Positions 5,516-12,142 of a stretch of 12,142 nucleotides of DNA are shown here, one piece after another. Origin of the DNA: an uncultured Lacticaseibacillus sp. (lineage in GTDB: Bacteria > Bacillota > Bacilli > Lactobacillales > Lactobacillaceae); the NCBI GenBank assembly GCA_934293835.1, contig CAKQZO010000040.1, positions 1 to 12,142 on the forward strand, written 5' to 3'. How positions within the stretch are numbered: the stretch's first letter is position 1; the number at the start of each line of letters is the position of its first letter. The position numbers were made by a program, and so were the translations under genes. The notes under the pieces are model-generated. The model did no database searches, had not been told where the DNA came from, and worked only from the letters and a program-made list of their open reading frames with translations.

Positions 5516-5668
5516 GTTGTAATTTGACGATTTGAATAACGTTGAATTATTGATCTAACGTCATTCTTGGTGCGATTGAGACGATGGGAATCGGCTGAAT
5601 TTGGACGAAGTGGTAATGATTTGGCACACGAATGTGCTTGGTTGGTCGTCACTGGTTGGCGGCTTTTT
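5516..5668. repeat. Diverged direct repeat, copy B
   Basis: This is the second copy of the repeat at 2571-2712, same orientation, starting about 2.9 kb further on. It keeps gttgtaat-tgacg-tttgaat (5516-5537), cttggtgcgattg (5566-5578), tgaatttgg and gaagtggta (about 5596-5614) and the 18-mer ttggtcgtcactggttgg (5642-5659). It carries an extra block of about 11 bases near 5583-5594. Like copy A it lies directly beside a terminator hairpin. No terminal inverted repeats or transposase remnants were seen. Confidence 0.75.
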
Positions 5669-6110
5669 TCATTTGGCGCCTGCCAAACAAGGACGCCGAA
5701 ATCGTAGGTTTATGATGCTGGATTTGTGGATGTGCCGTCAATCTGATTAGGCTCAACTTTCTATACGAACGATTGTCGTCTTCCTCCTTGTAGGCAGTTA
5801 GGCGGAGCTGGGCGGGGGCGCAGCCGTGACACGACGAGCTTGCTCGTCTGCGCAAGAATTGAGCCAAACAGCTGGCGAAGCCAGGCTTGGCTCAATTCTT
5901 AGTCGGAAAAGCGTAGCTTTGCAGACGGCGCCACAGCGTTCCCGCCCTCGCCCAGCGGAGCCTAACTGCCGGGGGCAACGCACACATCGTCGAGCTACAC
6001 AGGACAACGGCATTGCGGATAAGTAATCGCGGACTTGCACCAGCTCCGCTGGCACTGCGTCCACGCTTCCTTATCCACATGCCTAAGCCCGTCCTGTTTC
6101 GCTCTGGGGG
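5669..6110. other. Gene-free intergenic stretch with a structured core
   Basis: No reading frame here has a ribosome site, a plausible start and a protein-like sequence; the open frames of 60-90 codons are arginine/cysteine-rich shadows. A lone AAGGAGG on the minus strand (about 5783-5789) has no start codon at a proper distance. The part from 5793 to 6076 is highly palindromic and listed separately. No clear terminator with a T run is visible just after the antiporter stop codon at 6111. Confidence 0.6.
5793..6076. repeat. Nested palindromic multi-hairpin element
   Basis: The outer arms ggcagttaggc (5793-5803) and gcctaactgcc (5960-5970) pair perfectly; after a 4x4 internal loop, 5808-5820 pairs with 5943-5955 over 13 bp (one G-U). 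Inside are four hairpins: gacgagc/gctcgtc (5833-5848), the perfect 14-bp aagaattgagccaa/ttggctcaattctt (5854-5900) with ctggc/gccag nested within, and aaagc/gcttt (5908-5920). A second domain closes with ggataag/cttatcc (6017-6023, 6070-6076) and contains ccagc/gctgg (6040-6052). It may be a structured RNA or a mobile palindromic repeat; I do not recognise either. Confidence 0.7.
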
Positions 6111-7931
6111 CTAGTTCATTTTTTCCATCTGTTGGCGGATTTCGGCGACGGCGGTTTTGTCGCCGGAGAAGATGATGTGATCGCCTAGGTGAATCTGGGT
6201 GTCGCCGTGAGGGGCGATGAATTGGCGGTCGCGATAGATCTGCGAAATCGTGATGTCGTTGACGAAGGGCAGGCTCTTGACCTCCATGCCGGTGAAGCGG
6301 CGGTTGTGAACGGTGATTTCGAAGATGCCCGCGTTGGTATCGTCGAGGATTTTCAGCGTCGATGGCGTCTCGATCAAGGAGCGCAGCAGGGAGATCGACG
6401 CGTCGATCGTGTTGTAGACCTCGACTCCTGCGGCGCGGAGTTCGTCGTAGCGCGGATTCTGGACGTTTTTAGATTCGAAGCGCGCGATGATTCGTGGCAC
6501 CTTAGCCGCCAGCGCCCATTGCGCGAGGTCGAAGTTCTTGTCGTGATCGAAGTAGGCGAGCATGACGACGTCAGCGTCATAGGCCCCGGCTTCGGTCAGC
6601 GCGCCTTGGGAAAAGGCCGGCATCAGCTTGACGTTGACCTCGGAATTATAGGTCCGGTACTTGGCCGGGTCGTCGGTGTACATGGTGATGTCGTATAAGC
6701 CGCGCGATAGCTGTTGGGCGATCGGCACCGTCAACAGGTTGGTGCCGATGAAGTGCACGACCGTCTTCTTGAAGTCCTCTTTTTCGGCGCGGTAGAAGCG
6801 GTTGAACAAGATCGGGCTGAAAATACAGGTGATGATGGCCGCCAGCGTGAAGGCGCCGGACTGCTGGCTGGTCACAATGCCGAGGCTACGCCCGATGGTC
6901 AAGGCCGGAACGACCAGGGTGATGGTTGTTGAGATCAAGAACGTGCCGGCGATCGCGTTGGTCTTCTGGAAGCGCAGGCGCAACAAGAAGACGAGCATGC
7001 TCTTGGCGAGGAAGAAGCCGATCAACAGAATCGGAATCAAGGCCAGGGCCTTGGGATCAGATAGGAGTTGACGCAGGTTGATCTTCACGCCGGTCATGAT
7101 GAAGAAGATCGGAATGAAGAAGCCGTACCCGAGGCTGGTCAGCTTGTCTTGGGTCTCTTCGCGTGGCCGCAACAGCTTCATGACGATACCGGCGAGGAAG
7201 GCGCCTAAGATGTTTTCGGCACCGACGGTTTCGGCGATCGTCACCAAGGTGATGATGAGGAAAAAGGCCAGGCGAATGTCTAACTGGGTGGTCGCCTTGT
7301 CGATTCTGGCGAAGAACTGATAGGGTTTGCGGAACCGCATCAGCAAGAAGATTGCCGCGGCGAAAATTGCCAGCAACCACCACACGCTTTTGCTTGAGGA
7401 ACCGTTGATCGAGGCGTAGACGGTCAGACTGATCAGCGGAATCAGCTCGCCGAGGGCGGCAATCAGCAGCATGGTTTGGCCGAAGGGTTTGGAAAGCAGT
7501 TCTTTTTCTTTGAGGGCGGCAATCACGACCCCAAGCGCCACGGTGCTGTACACGATGGTGGCAAATACGGCGTGCGGGAAGAAGCCGGTGAGTTGTAAGA
7601 TGGTGGCGAAGATGGCTGCCACGGCCAGGATGCTGGCGTAGGCGAAAATGGCTAGGCGCGCCGGGCCAATCTTCGTGTCTTTGGATTGCGGCTTGAACAG
7701 GCTGAAGTCGATTTCCATACCGGAAAGAAACATCAAGACGATCACGCCTAGACTCGCCAGTTCCGCCAAGACATCGGTGTTGGCCACCACGCCGAAGACG
7801 CTCTTACCGAGGACGATCCCGGTGACGATTTCGGCAACGGCGGTCGGAGTGCTGGTGATCTTGAATTTCGCCATCACCAACGGAATGGCTAATGCCGCAA
7901 ATAAAATGATTAATAATGACAGGCTATCCAT
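6111..7931 (-). CDS. CPA2 monovalent cation:proton antiporter with RCK module (KefB-type)
   Basis: The 606-residue protein has a membrane domain of about a dozen hydrophobic helices (residues 1-380), followed by a cytoplasmic RCK_N/TrkA-N-like region (about 388-520) and a TrkA-C domain (about 530-603: GIFEITVHNRRFTGMEVKSL, then HLGDHIIFSGD). This order is typical of KefB/KefC and related K+ or Na+/H+ exchangers of the CPA2 family. Recognisable segments include VLMFLSGMEIDF (65-76), STVALGVVIAALKEKELL (129-146) and GAFLAGIVMK (243-252). The nucleotide-binding glycine motif of RCK_N is degenerate: VHFIGTNLLTVPIAQQL instead of GxGxxG. Ion specificity cannot be told from sequence. The ATG at 7929-7931 follows AAAGGAGG with suitable spacing. 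It is monocistronic and divergent from helD across a 122-bp region. Confidence 0.88.
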   Translation of the reverse strand: MDSLSLLIILFAALAIPLVMAKFKITSTPTAVAEIVTGIVLGKSVFGVVANTDVLAELASLGVIVLMFLSGMEIDFSLFKPQSKDTKIGPARLAIFAYASILAVAAIFATILQLTGFFPHAVFATIVYSTVALGVVIAALKEKELLSKPFGQTMLLIAALGELIPLISLTVYASINGSSSKSVWWLLAIFAAAIFLLMRFRKPYQFFARIDKATTQLDIRLAFFLIITLVTIAETVGAENILGAFLAGIVMKLLRPREETQDKLTSLGYGFFIPIFFIMTGVKINLRQLLSDPKALALIPILLIGFFLAKSMLVFLLRLRFQKTNAIAGTFLISTTITLVVPALTIGRSLGIVTSQQSGAFTLAAIITCIFSPILFNRFYRAEKEDFKKTVVHFIGTNLLTVPIAQQLSRGLYDITMYTDDPAKYRTYNSEVNVKLMPAFSQGALTEAGAYDADVVMLAYFDHDKNFDLAQWALAAKVPRIIARFESKNVQNPRYDELRAAGVEVYNTIDASISLLRSLIETPSTLKILDDTNAGIFEITVHNRRFTGMEVKSLPFVNDITISQIYRDRQFIAPHGDTQIHLGDHIIFSGDKTAVAEIRQQMEKMN

Positions 7932-7960
7932 GTGAATTGCCCTCCTTTAATATATCGGTA

Positions 7961-7984
7961 TCTTAACACATCCTGTGTTCAAGA
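7961..7984. promoter_or_regulatory. Candidate operator, imperfect palindrome between antiporter and helD
   Basis: TCTTaACACA (7961-7970) and TGTGTTcAAGA (7974-7984) form an inverted repeat around tcc, with an AACACA/TGTGTT core and one bulged base. It lies just upstream of the helD -35 box and within the likely antiporter promoter region (TGtTAAGAT on the minus strand), so a protein bound here could affect both genes. Confidence 0.4.
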
Positions 7985-8013
7985 TTGAGAATTAGGCGTA
8001 AAAGTGTTACTAT
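7985..8013 (+). promoter_or_regulatory. Promoter of helD
   Basis: TTGAGA (7985-7990) and TACTAT (8008-8013) are separated by 17 bp, and a TGt precedes the -10 box. The expected start near 8020 leaves a leader of about 35 bases before the GTG at 8054. Confidence 0.65.
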
Positions 8014-8053
8014 ATTACAACGATTATTTTGTTGATATATGGAGGATGTGCCA

Positions 8054-10345
8054 GTGGATAAAGAGCAGCAATATGAACAGCATCATCTCGACGGCATCAT
8101 GGATGAACTCGGTGCGGCAGACAAGCGCCTGACCGCTGAGATCGATCGCACCAAAGCCGAAGAACAGTCGCTGAACAAGAACTTCTTCAACGACTTCTCG
8201 ATCAACTTGAGTAACGATGCGGAAACCATTGAAACGGCCGCTTCCATTCAGCAACAACAACAGATGCTCGACGAGCGGGCTAACTCGTGGCAACAATCCA
8301 GTGCGCAGCTCAAGACCGTCAAGCGTCTGCAGGCCAACCCGTATTTTGCCCGGATCGATTTTCAAGAAGGCAAGGAGAAGCCCGAGACCATCTACATCGG
8401 CCTTGGCTCCTTCACGAACCCGCAAGGCAAGTTTCTGATCTATGATTGGCGCGCGCCAATCAGCTCGATTTATTACGACGGCGGCCTGGGGAAGGTGACC
8501 TACCAGACGCCAGACGGGCCGCAGACGGTCAACGTCGCCTTGAAGCGCCAGTTTGTGATCGCTAACGGGACGATTCAGACGATGTTTGACACCACCGAGA
8601 CGATCGGCGACCAGATGCTCTTAGAGGTGCTCGGGGAAAAATCCGACACGCAGATGAAGAGTATCGTCACGACGATTCAGCGGGAACAAAACCAGATCAT
8701 TCGCGACACCAAGGCCGAGCTGCTGTTCGTGCAAGGTGCGGCCGGTTCTGGGAAAACGAGTGCGGTCTTGCAGCGGGTGGCCTATCTGCTATATCGCTAT
8801 CGCGGCAACTTGAACGCCCGTCAGGTGATCATGTTTAGCCCCAACCAGCTGTTCTCCGATTATATCGGCAACGTGTTGCCGGAATTGGGCGAGCAAAACA
8901 TGGTGCAGTTCACCTACTATCAATACGTCACGCGGCGGGTGCCTAACATCGACGTGCAGAACCTGTTTTCGCAGTTCGAGGTCGTGCAGACCCCGGCGCA
9001 AAATCAGGTCGCCAAACTTAAGGGCAGCCTGCAATTCTTCGCCGCGACGTCGGCCTATGCGACGGGGCTAGAAGCGGCGGGGATGAAGTTCCGCGACATC
9101 CGCTTCCATGATGAAGTGTTCTTCTCCAAGCAGCGAATCCGCGACATTTTCTACTCCTTCAACGCCAACTATCACCTAGGCAACCGGTTGAACGCGACCA
9201 AGGAGCGCCTGATCAACATGCTCAATCGCAAGGTCGAATCGACAATGAAGGCCAAATGGGTCCAAGAAGCGGTCGAAGACCTGTCGGGAGAAAGAATCCG
9301 GGAGCTGCAGGCGAGTGGCCCGGCCGAGTTCAAGAACTCCGATGAAGAATACCGCTTCTTTGCGCGCAAGATCGTCATGGATGCGTTCCAAGAGATCCAA
9401 CAGGCGATCGTGCGTAACCACTTCTTGAACGTCCGGGGGCAGTACCTGGCATTCTTGAAGGCGGCAGGCAAGTTCGTTGATCTGGCCGCCTTTGGCCTCG
9501 ACGAAGCGACCTGGCAGGCCGACGTCGAGGCGTTCTTGGGTGAATTCAAGCAGCGGAAGCTGCCGATGGCTGATGCCACGCCGTATCTGCATCTGTACGA
9601 CCTGATGACCGGCCGCCACGGTGAGCGCGACATGCGCTATGTCTTCATCGATGAGATTCAAGACTACACGCCGTATCAGCTGGCGTATTTGCGCAAGAGT
9701 TTCCCCAAGGCGAAGTTCACGTTGTTAGGCGACTTGAACCAGGCCATCTTCACCAAGTCGGATTCCCACACGCTGATTCAAGACGTGGCCAAGCTCTTCG
9801 ACCCGGACAAAACGCGGGTGATTCAGCTCACGCAGTCTTACCGCTCGACCAAGCAAGTCACCAACTTCACCAAGGCCATCTTGAAGGCCGGCCAGCAGAT
9901 CGATGCCTTCAACCGCCAAGGACCACTGCCGACGATCACGGTGCGCAATGCCGAGCAGCCGCTGGTAGCCGATCTGCTCAAGCAGTTGCAGGTCAACGCC
10001 GACGCCAAGCAGTCCACGGCCGTCATCGCCAAGACCCTGGAAGAAGCCGAGCACGTCTATGACTTGATGCAGGCCGCCGGGCAAGCCGTGACGCTGATCC
10101 GCTCGGAAAACCAGCGACTGGCCGCCGGCGTGATCGTGGTGCCATCGTATCTGGCCAAGGGGCTGGAGTTTGACGCGGTGGTCTTGTGGCAGGCCAACAA
10201 GCACTTCTTCCATGAAGAAGACGAACGCGAATTACTGTACACAATCGCCAGTCGGGCGATGCACCGCCTGACGATCCTGGCAACACCTGAGCTGTCGCCG
10301 TTGTTGGCCCAAGTGCCGGCGACGCTGTATTCAACGGGTGAATAA
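8054..10345 (+). CDS. helD: HelD-like RNA polymerase recycling factor / UvrD-Rep superfamily 1 helicase
   Basis: The 763-residue protein has a charged helical N-terminus (about 10-85, likely coiled coil), then superfamily 1 helicase motifs: Walker A GAAGSGKTS (228-236, K234), DEIQD of motif II (533-537), LLGDLNQAIF of motif III, QSYRSTKQV of motif IV, KGLEFDAVVLW of motif V (about 702-712) and ASRAMHRLTI of motif VI. The long N-terminal arm and the large insertion between motifs I and II match HelD of Firmicutes, which binds RNA polymerase and uses ATP to free stalled complexes. Length agrees with that family. The GTG at 8054 is chosen because GGAGG (8041-8045) lies eight bases upstream; an ATG at 8039 would overlap that ribosome site. 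The next gene starts 21 bp after its stop, so they are likely co-transcribed. True DNA helicase activity is not shown. Confidence 0.88.
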   Translation: MDKEQQYEQHHLDGIMDELGAADKRLTAEIDRTKAEEQSLNKNFFNDFSINLSNDAETIETAASIQQQQQMLDERANSWQQSSAQLKTVKRLQANPYFARIDFQEGKEKPETIYIGLGSFTNPQGKFLIYDWRAPISSIYYDGGLGKVTYQTPDGPQTVNVALKRQFVIANGTIQTMFDTTETIGDQMLLEVLGEKSDTQMKSIVTTIQREQNQIIRDTKAELLFVQGAAGSGKTSAVLQRVAYLLYRYRGNLNARQVIMFSPNQLFSDYIGNVLPELGEQNMVQFTYYQYVTRRVPNIDVQNLFSQFEVVQTPAQNQVAKLKGSLQFFAATSAYATGLEAAGMKFRDIRFHDEVFFSKQRIRDIFYSFNANYHLGNRLNATKERLINMLNRKVESTMKAKWVQEAVEDLSGERIRELQASGPAEFKNSDEEYRFFARKIVMDAFQEIQQAIVRNHFLNVRGQYLAFLKAAGKFVDLAAFGLDEATWQADVEAFLGEFKQRKLPMADATPYLHLYDLMTGRHGERDMRYVFIDEIQDYTPYQLAYLRKSFPKAKFTLLGDLNQAIFTKSDSHTLIQDVAKLFDPDKTRVIQLTQSYRSTKQVTNFTKAILKAGQQIDAFNRQGPLPTITVRNAEQPLVADLLKQLQVNADAKQSTAVIAKTLEEAEHVYDLMQAAGQAVTLIRSENQRLAAGVIVVPSYLAKGLEFDAVVLWQANKHFFHEEDERELLYTIASRAMHRLTILATPELSPLLAQVPATLYSTGE

Positions 10346-10366
10346 TAACGAAAAGAGTCTTTGTTG

Positions 10367-10831
10367 ATGTTAATGTCTTTGACGAGAGCGATCACGACCC
10401 ATCGCGTTTTCCAGGGTCAGATGAACGAGCACGATAGCCTCTTTGGCGGGCAGACCTTGGCGTGGCTAGATGAGAATGCATCGATCGCCGCCCACTATTT
10501 CGCCCGCCGTGAGTTGGTGACCGGCAGCGTCGATTCGATGGTGTATGTCAATCCCGTCCGCCTCGGCCATGCGCTGACTTACACCAGCATCGTCACCGGG
10601 GTGGGGCGCAAGTCGCTGGAGGTGTTCACGAAGATGGTCGGCGAAGACCTGGACTCCGGCCAGCGCTACCTTGCTGGTTATGCGTTCACGACCTTTGTGT
10701 CGACGACCGCCGCCCAGCTGCCTGACCTCGAGCGCGATGACGAGGAAGGCCGGCGTCTGGCGGTCGGTTATGCCAAGCGCCGCGAGGCCAATAAGGCTCG
10801 TCGCCAGTTCGTGCCGGAAGTCAGTCTATAA
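10367..10831 (+). CDS. Acyl-CoA thioesterase, hotdog fold
   Basis: This 154-residue protein matches the YciA/BACH-type single hotdog acyl-CoA hydrolases, which cleave acyl-CoA to free acid and CoA in the cytoplasm. The family core is visible: MNEHDSLFGGQTLAWLDENA (19-38) with the active-site helix and D35/E36, then VTGSVDSMVYVNPVRLGHAL (51-70) and YTSIVTGVGRKSLEVFTKM (72-90) forming the sheet. The tail is charged and helical (LERDDEEGRRLAVGYAKRRE). The ATG at 10367 is preferred because the weak ribosome site AAAAGAG (10351-10357) is nine bases away; TTG at 10361 and ATG at 10373 are possible. It follows helD closely and ends at a terminator. A link between the two functions is not evident. 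Confidence 0.87.
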   Translation: MLMSLTRAITTHRVFQGQMNEHDSLFGGQTLAWLDENASIAAHYFARRELVTGSVDSMVYVNPVRLGHALTYTSIVTGVGRKSLEVFTKMVGEDLDSGQRYLAGYAFTTFVSTTAAQLPDLERDDEEGRRLAVGYAKRREANKARRQFVPEVSL

Positions 10832-10842
10832 GCAACCCATGA

Positions 10843-10867
10843 AGCGTGCCCGTGCGGCGCGCTTTTT
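10843..10867 (+). terminator. Terminator of the helD-thioesterase unit
   Basis: agcgtgc (10843-10849) pairs with gcgcgct (10857-10863) over seven positions including one G-U, with a seven-base loop, and is followed by a T run to 10867. It starts 12 bp after the thioesterase stop codon. Confidence 0.75.
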
Positions 10868-10892
10868 GCGTGGGCTGGACCGAAAACTCACA

Positions 10893-10909
10893 ATTAGAAT
10901 TGTTCTAAT
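10893..10909. promoter_or_regulatory. Fur/PerR-type box upstream of feoAB
   Basis: ATTAGAA-ttg-TTCTAAT is a perfect inverted repeat. Read as TTAGAAT-t-GTTCTAA it fits the 7-1-7 pattern of Fur-family operators (PerR consensus TTATAATnATTATAA). It lies about 130 bp upstream of feoA. A weak -10-like TAAAGA at 10916-10921 with TTAGAA as -35 (16 bp) would place the promoter on the operator. Confidence 0.6.
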
Positions 10910-11035
10910 CTGCGTTAAAGATTGTGCACAGCCGCGGACTTTTTGTGCGGAGCCGTGAATTCACCGTGAAGACGGATACTTTTGCTGCCAAACACGGTAA
11001 AATGAAAATATCATGAGATTATGGAGGCGACGTGC

Positions 11036-11521
11036 ATGGAGACGTTAACAGAATTGCGGCATACCGGAGACTACATCATCATGGCCGTAACGGGTCGCGA
11101 TCGGCTCAACAAGCACCTCGCCGAATTAGGTTTGTTTCCGGGCAAGCGGCTGACGGTCATCCAGACCACGTCAGGAGATTCAGGGATGCTCGTGTACTTT
11201 CAAGGCCAGCGGCTGGCCATGTCCGACGAGATCGCCGGCCAGATCAAGGTGCGGCCGTACAATGCGGTCGCGTCTGAGAATGCCAAGCCACTGGCGACCT
11301 TCGAGGTGCATCAACAGGGAATCGTGGCCCAGTTGAACGGCGCAGCGGCGCTGCGCCATCGCTTGATGGACATGGGTCTGACGCGCGGCACGCTGATCAA
11401 GGTCTACAACGTCGCCCCCTTAGGGGATCCGTTGGAACTGGTCGTGCGCGGGTATAAGCTGAGCATTCGCAAGGCGGATGCCGAAGCGATTCTTGTCGAG
11501 GAGGTGGGCCAAGATGCCTGA
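11036..11521 (+). CDS. feoA: FeoA, ferrous iron transport protein with two FeoA domains
   Basis: The 161-residue protein carries two successive SH3-like FeoA domains, about residues 1-75 (LRHTGDYIIMAVTGRDRLNK, then LAELGLFPGKRLTVI) and 88-157 (FEVHQQGIVAQLNGAAALRH, then LMDMGLTRGTLIKVY, ending YKLSIRKADAEAILVEEV). Each has the family pattern of a helix followed by LxxLGLxxG and a closing beta strand. FeoA is a small cytoplasmic partner thought to support FeoB in Fe(II) uptake. It is twice the length of E. coli FeoA (75 residues). The ATG at 11036 has GGAGG (11023-11027) eight bases upstream; the ATG at 11021 overlaps that site. Its end overlaps feoB by eight bases, indicating translational coupling. 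Iron control through the box at 10893-10909 is likely. Confidence 0.92.
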   Translation: METLTELRHTGDYIIMAVTGRDRLNKHLAELGLFPGKRLTVIQTTSGDSGMLVYFQGQRLAMSDEIAGQIKVRPYNAVASENAKPLATFEVHQQGIVAQLNGAAALRHRLMDMGLTRGTLIKVYNVAPLGDPLELVVRGYKLSIRKADAEAILVEEVGQDA

Positions 11522-12142
11522 AGCAACATTAGCTTTAGTCGGTAATCCGAATTCTGGTAAAACGACGCTGTTCAACGCTTTGACAGGCGCCAAGCAAGCA
11601 ATCGGCAACTGGCCCGGCGTGACCGTCGAGCGCAAGGCTGGGCGTCTGCGTCAAGACAAGCAGGTCGTGATTCAGGATCTGCCGGGCACCTATTCGCTGT
11701 CGCCATACAGCTCAGAAGAGATCGTGACGCGGAACTTCTTGCTGCAAGGCGATTTGTCGCGTGTTCTCAATGTGGTCGATGCCACGAACCTGGAGCGGAA
11801 TCTATATCTGACGTTGCAGGTGATGGAAACTGGGCGGCCGCTGATCTTGGCGCTGAACATGATGGATGTGCTCGCTAAGCAGAAGAACCGCGAGATCAAC
11901 CTCAAGAAGCTGAGTTACGCGCTAGGCGTGCCGGTGATCGGCATCAGTGCGATGAACGGCACCCATGTCGATGATCTCGTCGCCAAGATGCTTGACCGCG
12001 ACCCTCAGTGTGGCTGTTATCCTTTTCCCGAATACGATCCGCGGGTGGAGTCGGCACTCAGCCTGATTCAAGATCAGCTGGGGGCATACCCGCAGAGTCA
12101 GCGGCGCTGGTATGCGATCAAGTTGTTCGAGCGCGACGAGGA
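11514..12142 (+). CDS. feoB: FeoB, ferrous iron transporter, N-terminal G-domain part (cut by window end)
   Basis: The first 209 residues of FeoB are present; the frame is open to the window edge and the membrane domain lies outside. The G-protein domain is intact: G1 GNPNSGKTT at 10-18, the G2 threonine in WPGVTVE (T37), G3 DLPG at 55-58, G4 NMMD near residue 119 and a G5-like SAMNG. The GDI helical region begins in the last visible part. FeoB is the membrane protein that takes up Fe(II), with the G domain controlling activity. The ATG at 11514 follows GGAGG with good spacing and lies inside the last codons of feoA. Confidence 0.96.
   Translation, partial: MPEATLALVGNPNSGKTTLFNALTGAKQAIGNWPGVTVERKAGRLRQDKQVVIQDLPGTYSLSPYSSEEIVTRNFLLQGDLSRVLNVVDATNLERNLYLTLQVMETGRPLILALNMMDVLAKQKNREINLKKLSYALGVPVIGISAMNGTHVDDLVAKMLDRDPQCGCYPFPEYDPRVESALSLIQDQLGAYPQSQRRWYAIKLFERDE

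Noticed and set aside
5649..6064. Overlapping frames of 66-88 codons in the gene-free stretch
   Set aside because: They are rich in arginine, cysteine and serine, follow the hairpin repeats, and have no ribosome sites; the palindromic structure explains the long open frames.
5793..6076. CRISPR array
   Set aside because: The repeats are inverted, of different sequence and irregular spacing; there is no regularly spaced direct repeat and no cas gene.
8024..8425. Minus-strand frame of 133 codons over the start of helD
   Set aside because: Shadow of the helD coding strand; no ribosome site and it runs across the helD leader.
10955..10964. Perfect 10-bp palindrome gtgaattcac in the feo leader
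   Set aside because: Too short to claim as an operator by itself; it contains an EcoRI-type hexamer and could arise by chance.

Overview
The window looks like chromosomal DNA from a fairly GC-rich member of the Lactobacillaceae. This rests on gene content (a PepI-type proline iminopeptidase, FeoA with two SH3-like domains followed by FeoB, a HelD-type helicase, a CPA2 antiporter), strong GGAGG ribosome sites and TGn-extended -10 boxes. I cannot name the species; high-GC lactobacilli are my best guess, by inference.

Layout. Positions 1-74 hold the last codons of a plus-strand protein that ends in a membrane-like segment, closed by a long terminator. On the minus strand follow a histidine-phosphatase/phosphoglycerate-mutase family protein (140-799) and, after a divergent two-helix membrane protein (897-1139) and a shared bidirectional terminator, a proline iminopeptidase (1205-2107). 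From about 2110 to 5700 base composition drops visibly and third codon positions move from G/C to A/T. This island holds a frameshifted small gene (2180-2444, minus), an unrecognised 97-residue protein (2730-3023, minus), and, divergent from it, an RRNPP-like regulator with an HTH and TPR-like helices (3194-4018). The regulator is followed by a translationally overlapping pair, an SRPBCC-fold protein (4095-4535) and a quinone-oxidoreductase-like MDR enzyme (4532-5449). Two diverged copies of a roughly 150-bp direct repeat, at 2571-2712 and 5516-5668, bracket the cassette, and each copy lies 12-13 bp from a terminator hairpin. Between 5669 and 6110 there is no convincing gene, but there is a strikingly palindromic, multi-hairpin segment (5793-6076).

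From 6111 the composition returns to that of the core: a CPA2 cation:proton antiporter with a C-terminal RCK module (6111-7931, minus), divergent from helD (8054-10345) and a hotdog acyl-CoA thioesterase (10367-10831), which ends at a terminator. The window closes with feoA (11036-11521) overlapping feoB (11514 to the edge), preceded by a near-perfect Fur/PerR-type 7-1-7 inverted repeat at 10893-10909.

Working together: feoAB is a ferrous iron uptake operon, probably under a Fur-family metalloregulator. helD and the thioesterase appear co-transcribed. The regulator/SRPBCC/oxidoreductase cassette, with its divergent 97-residue partner, overlapping promoters and flanking repeats, is the best candidate here for an uncharacterised accessory system, perhaps peptide- or ligand-controlled; that function is inference. 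All identifications come from reading the sequence; no database search was possible.
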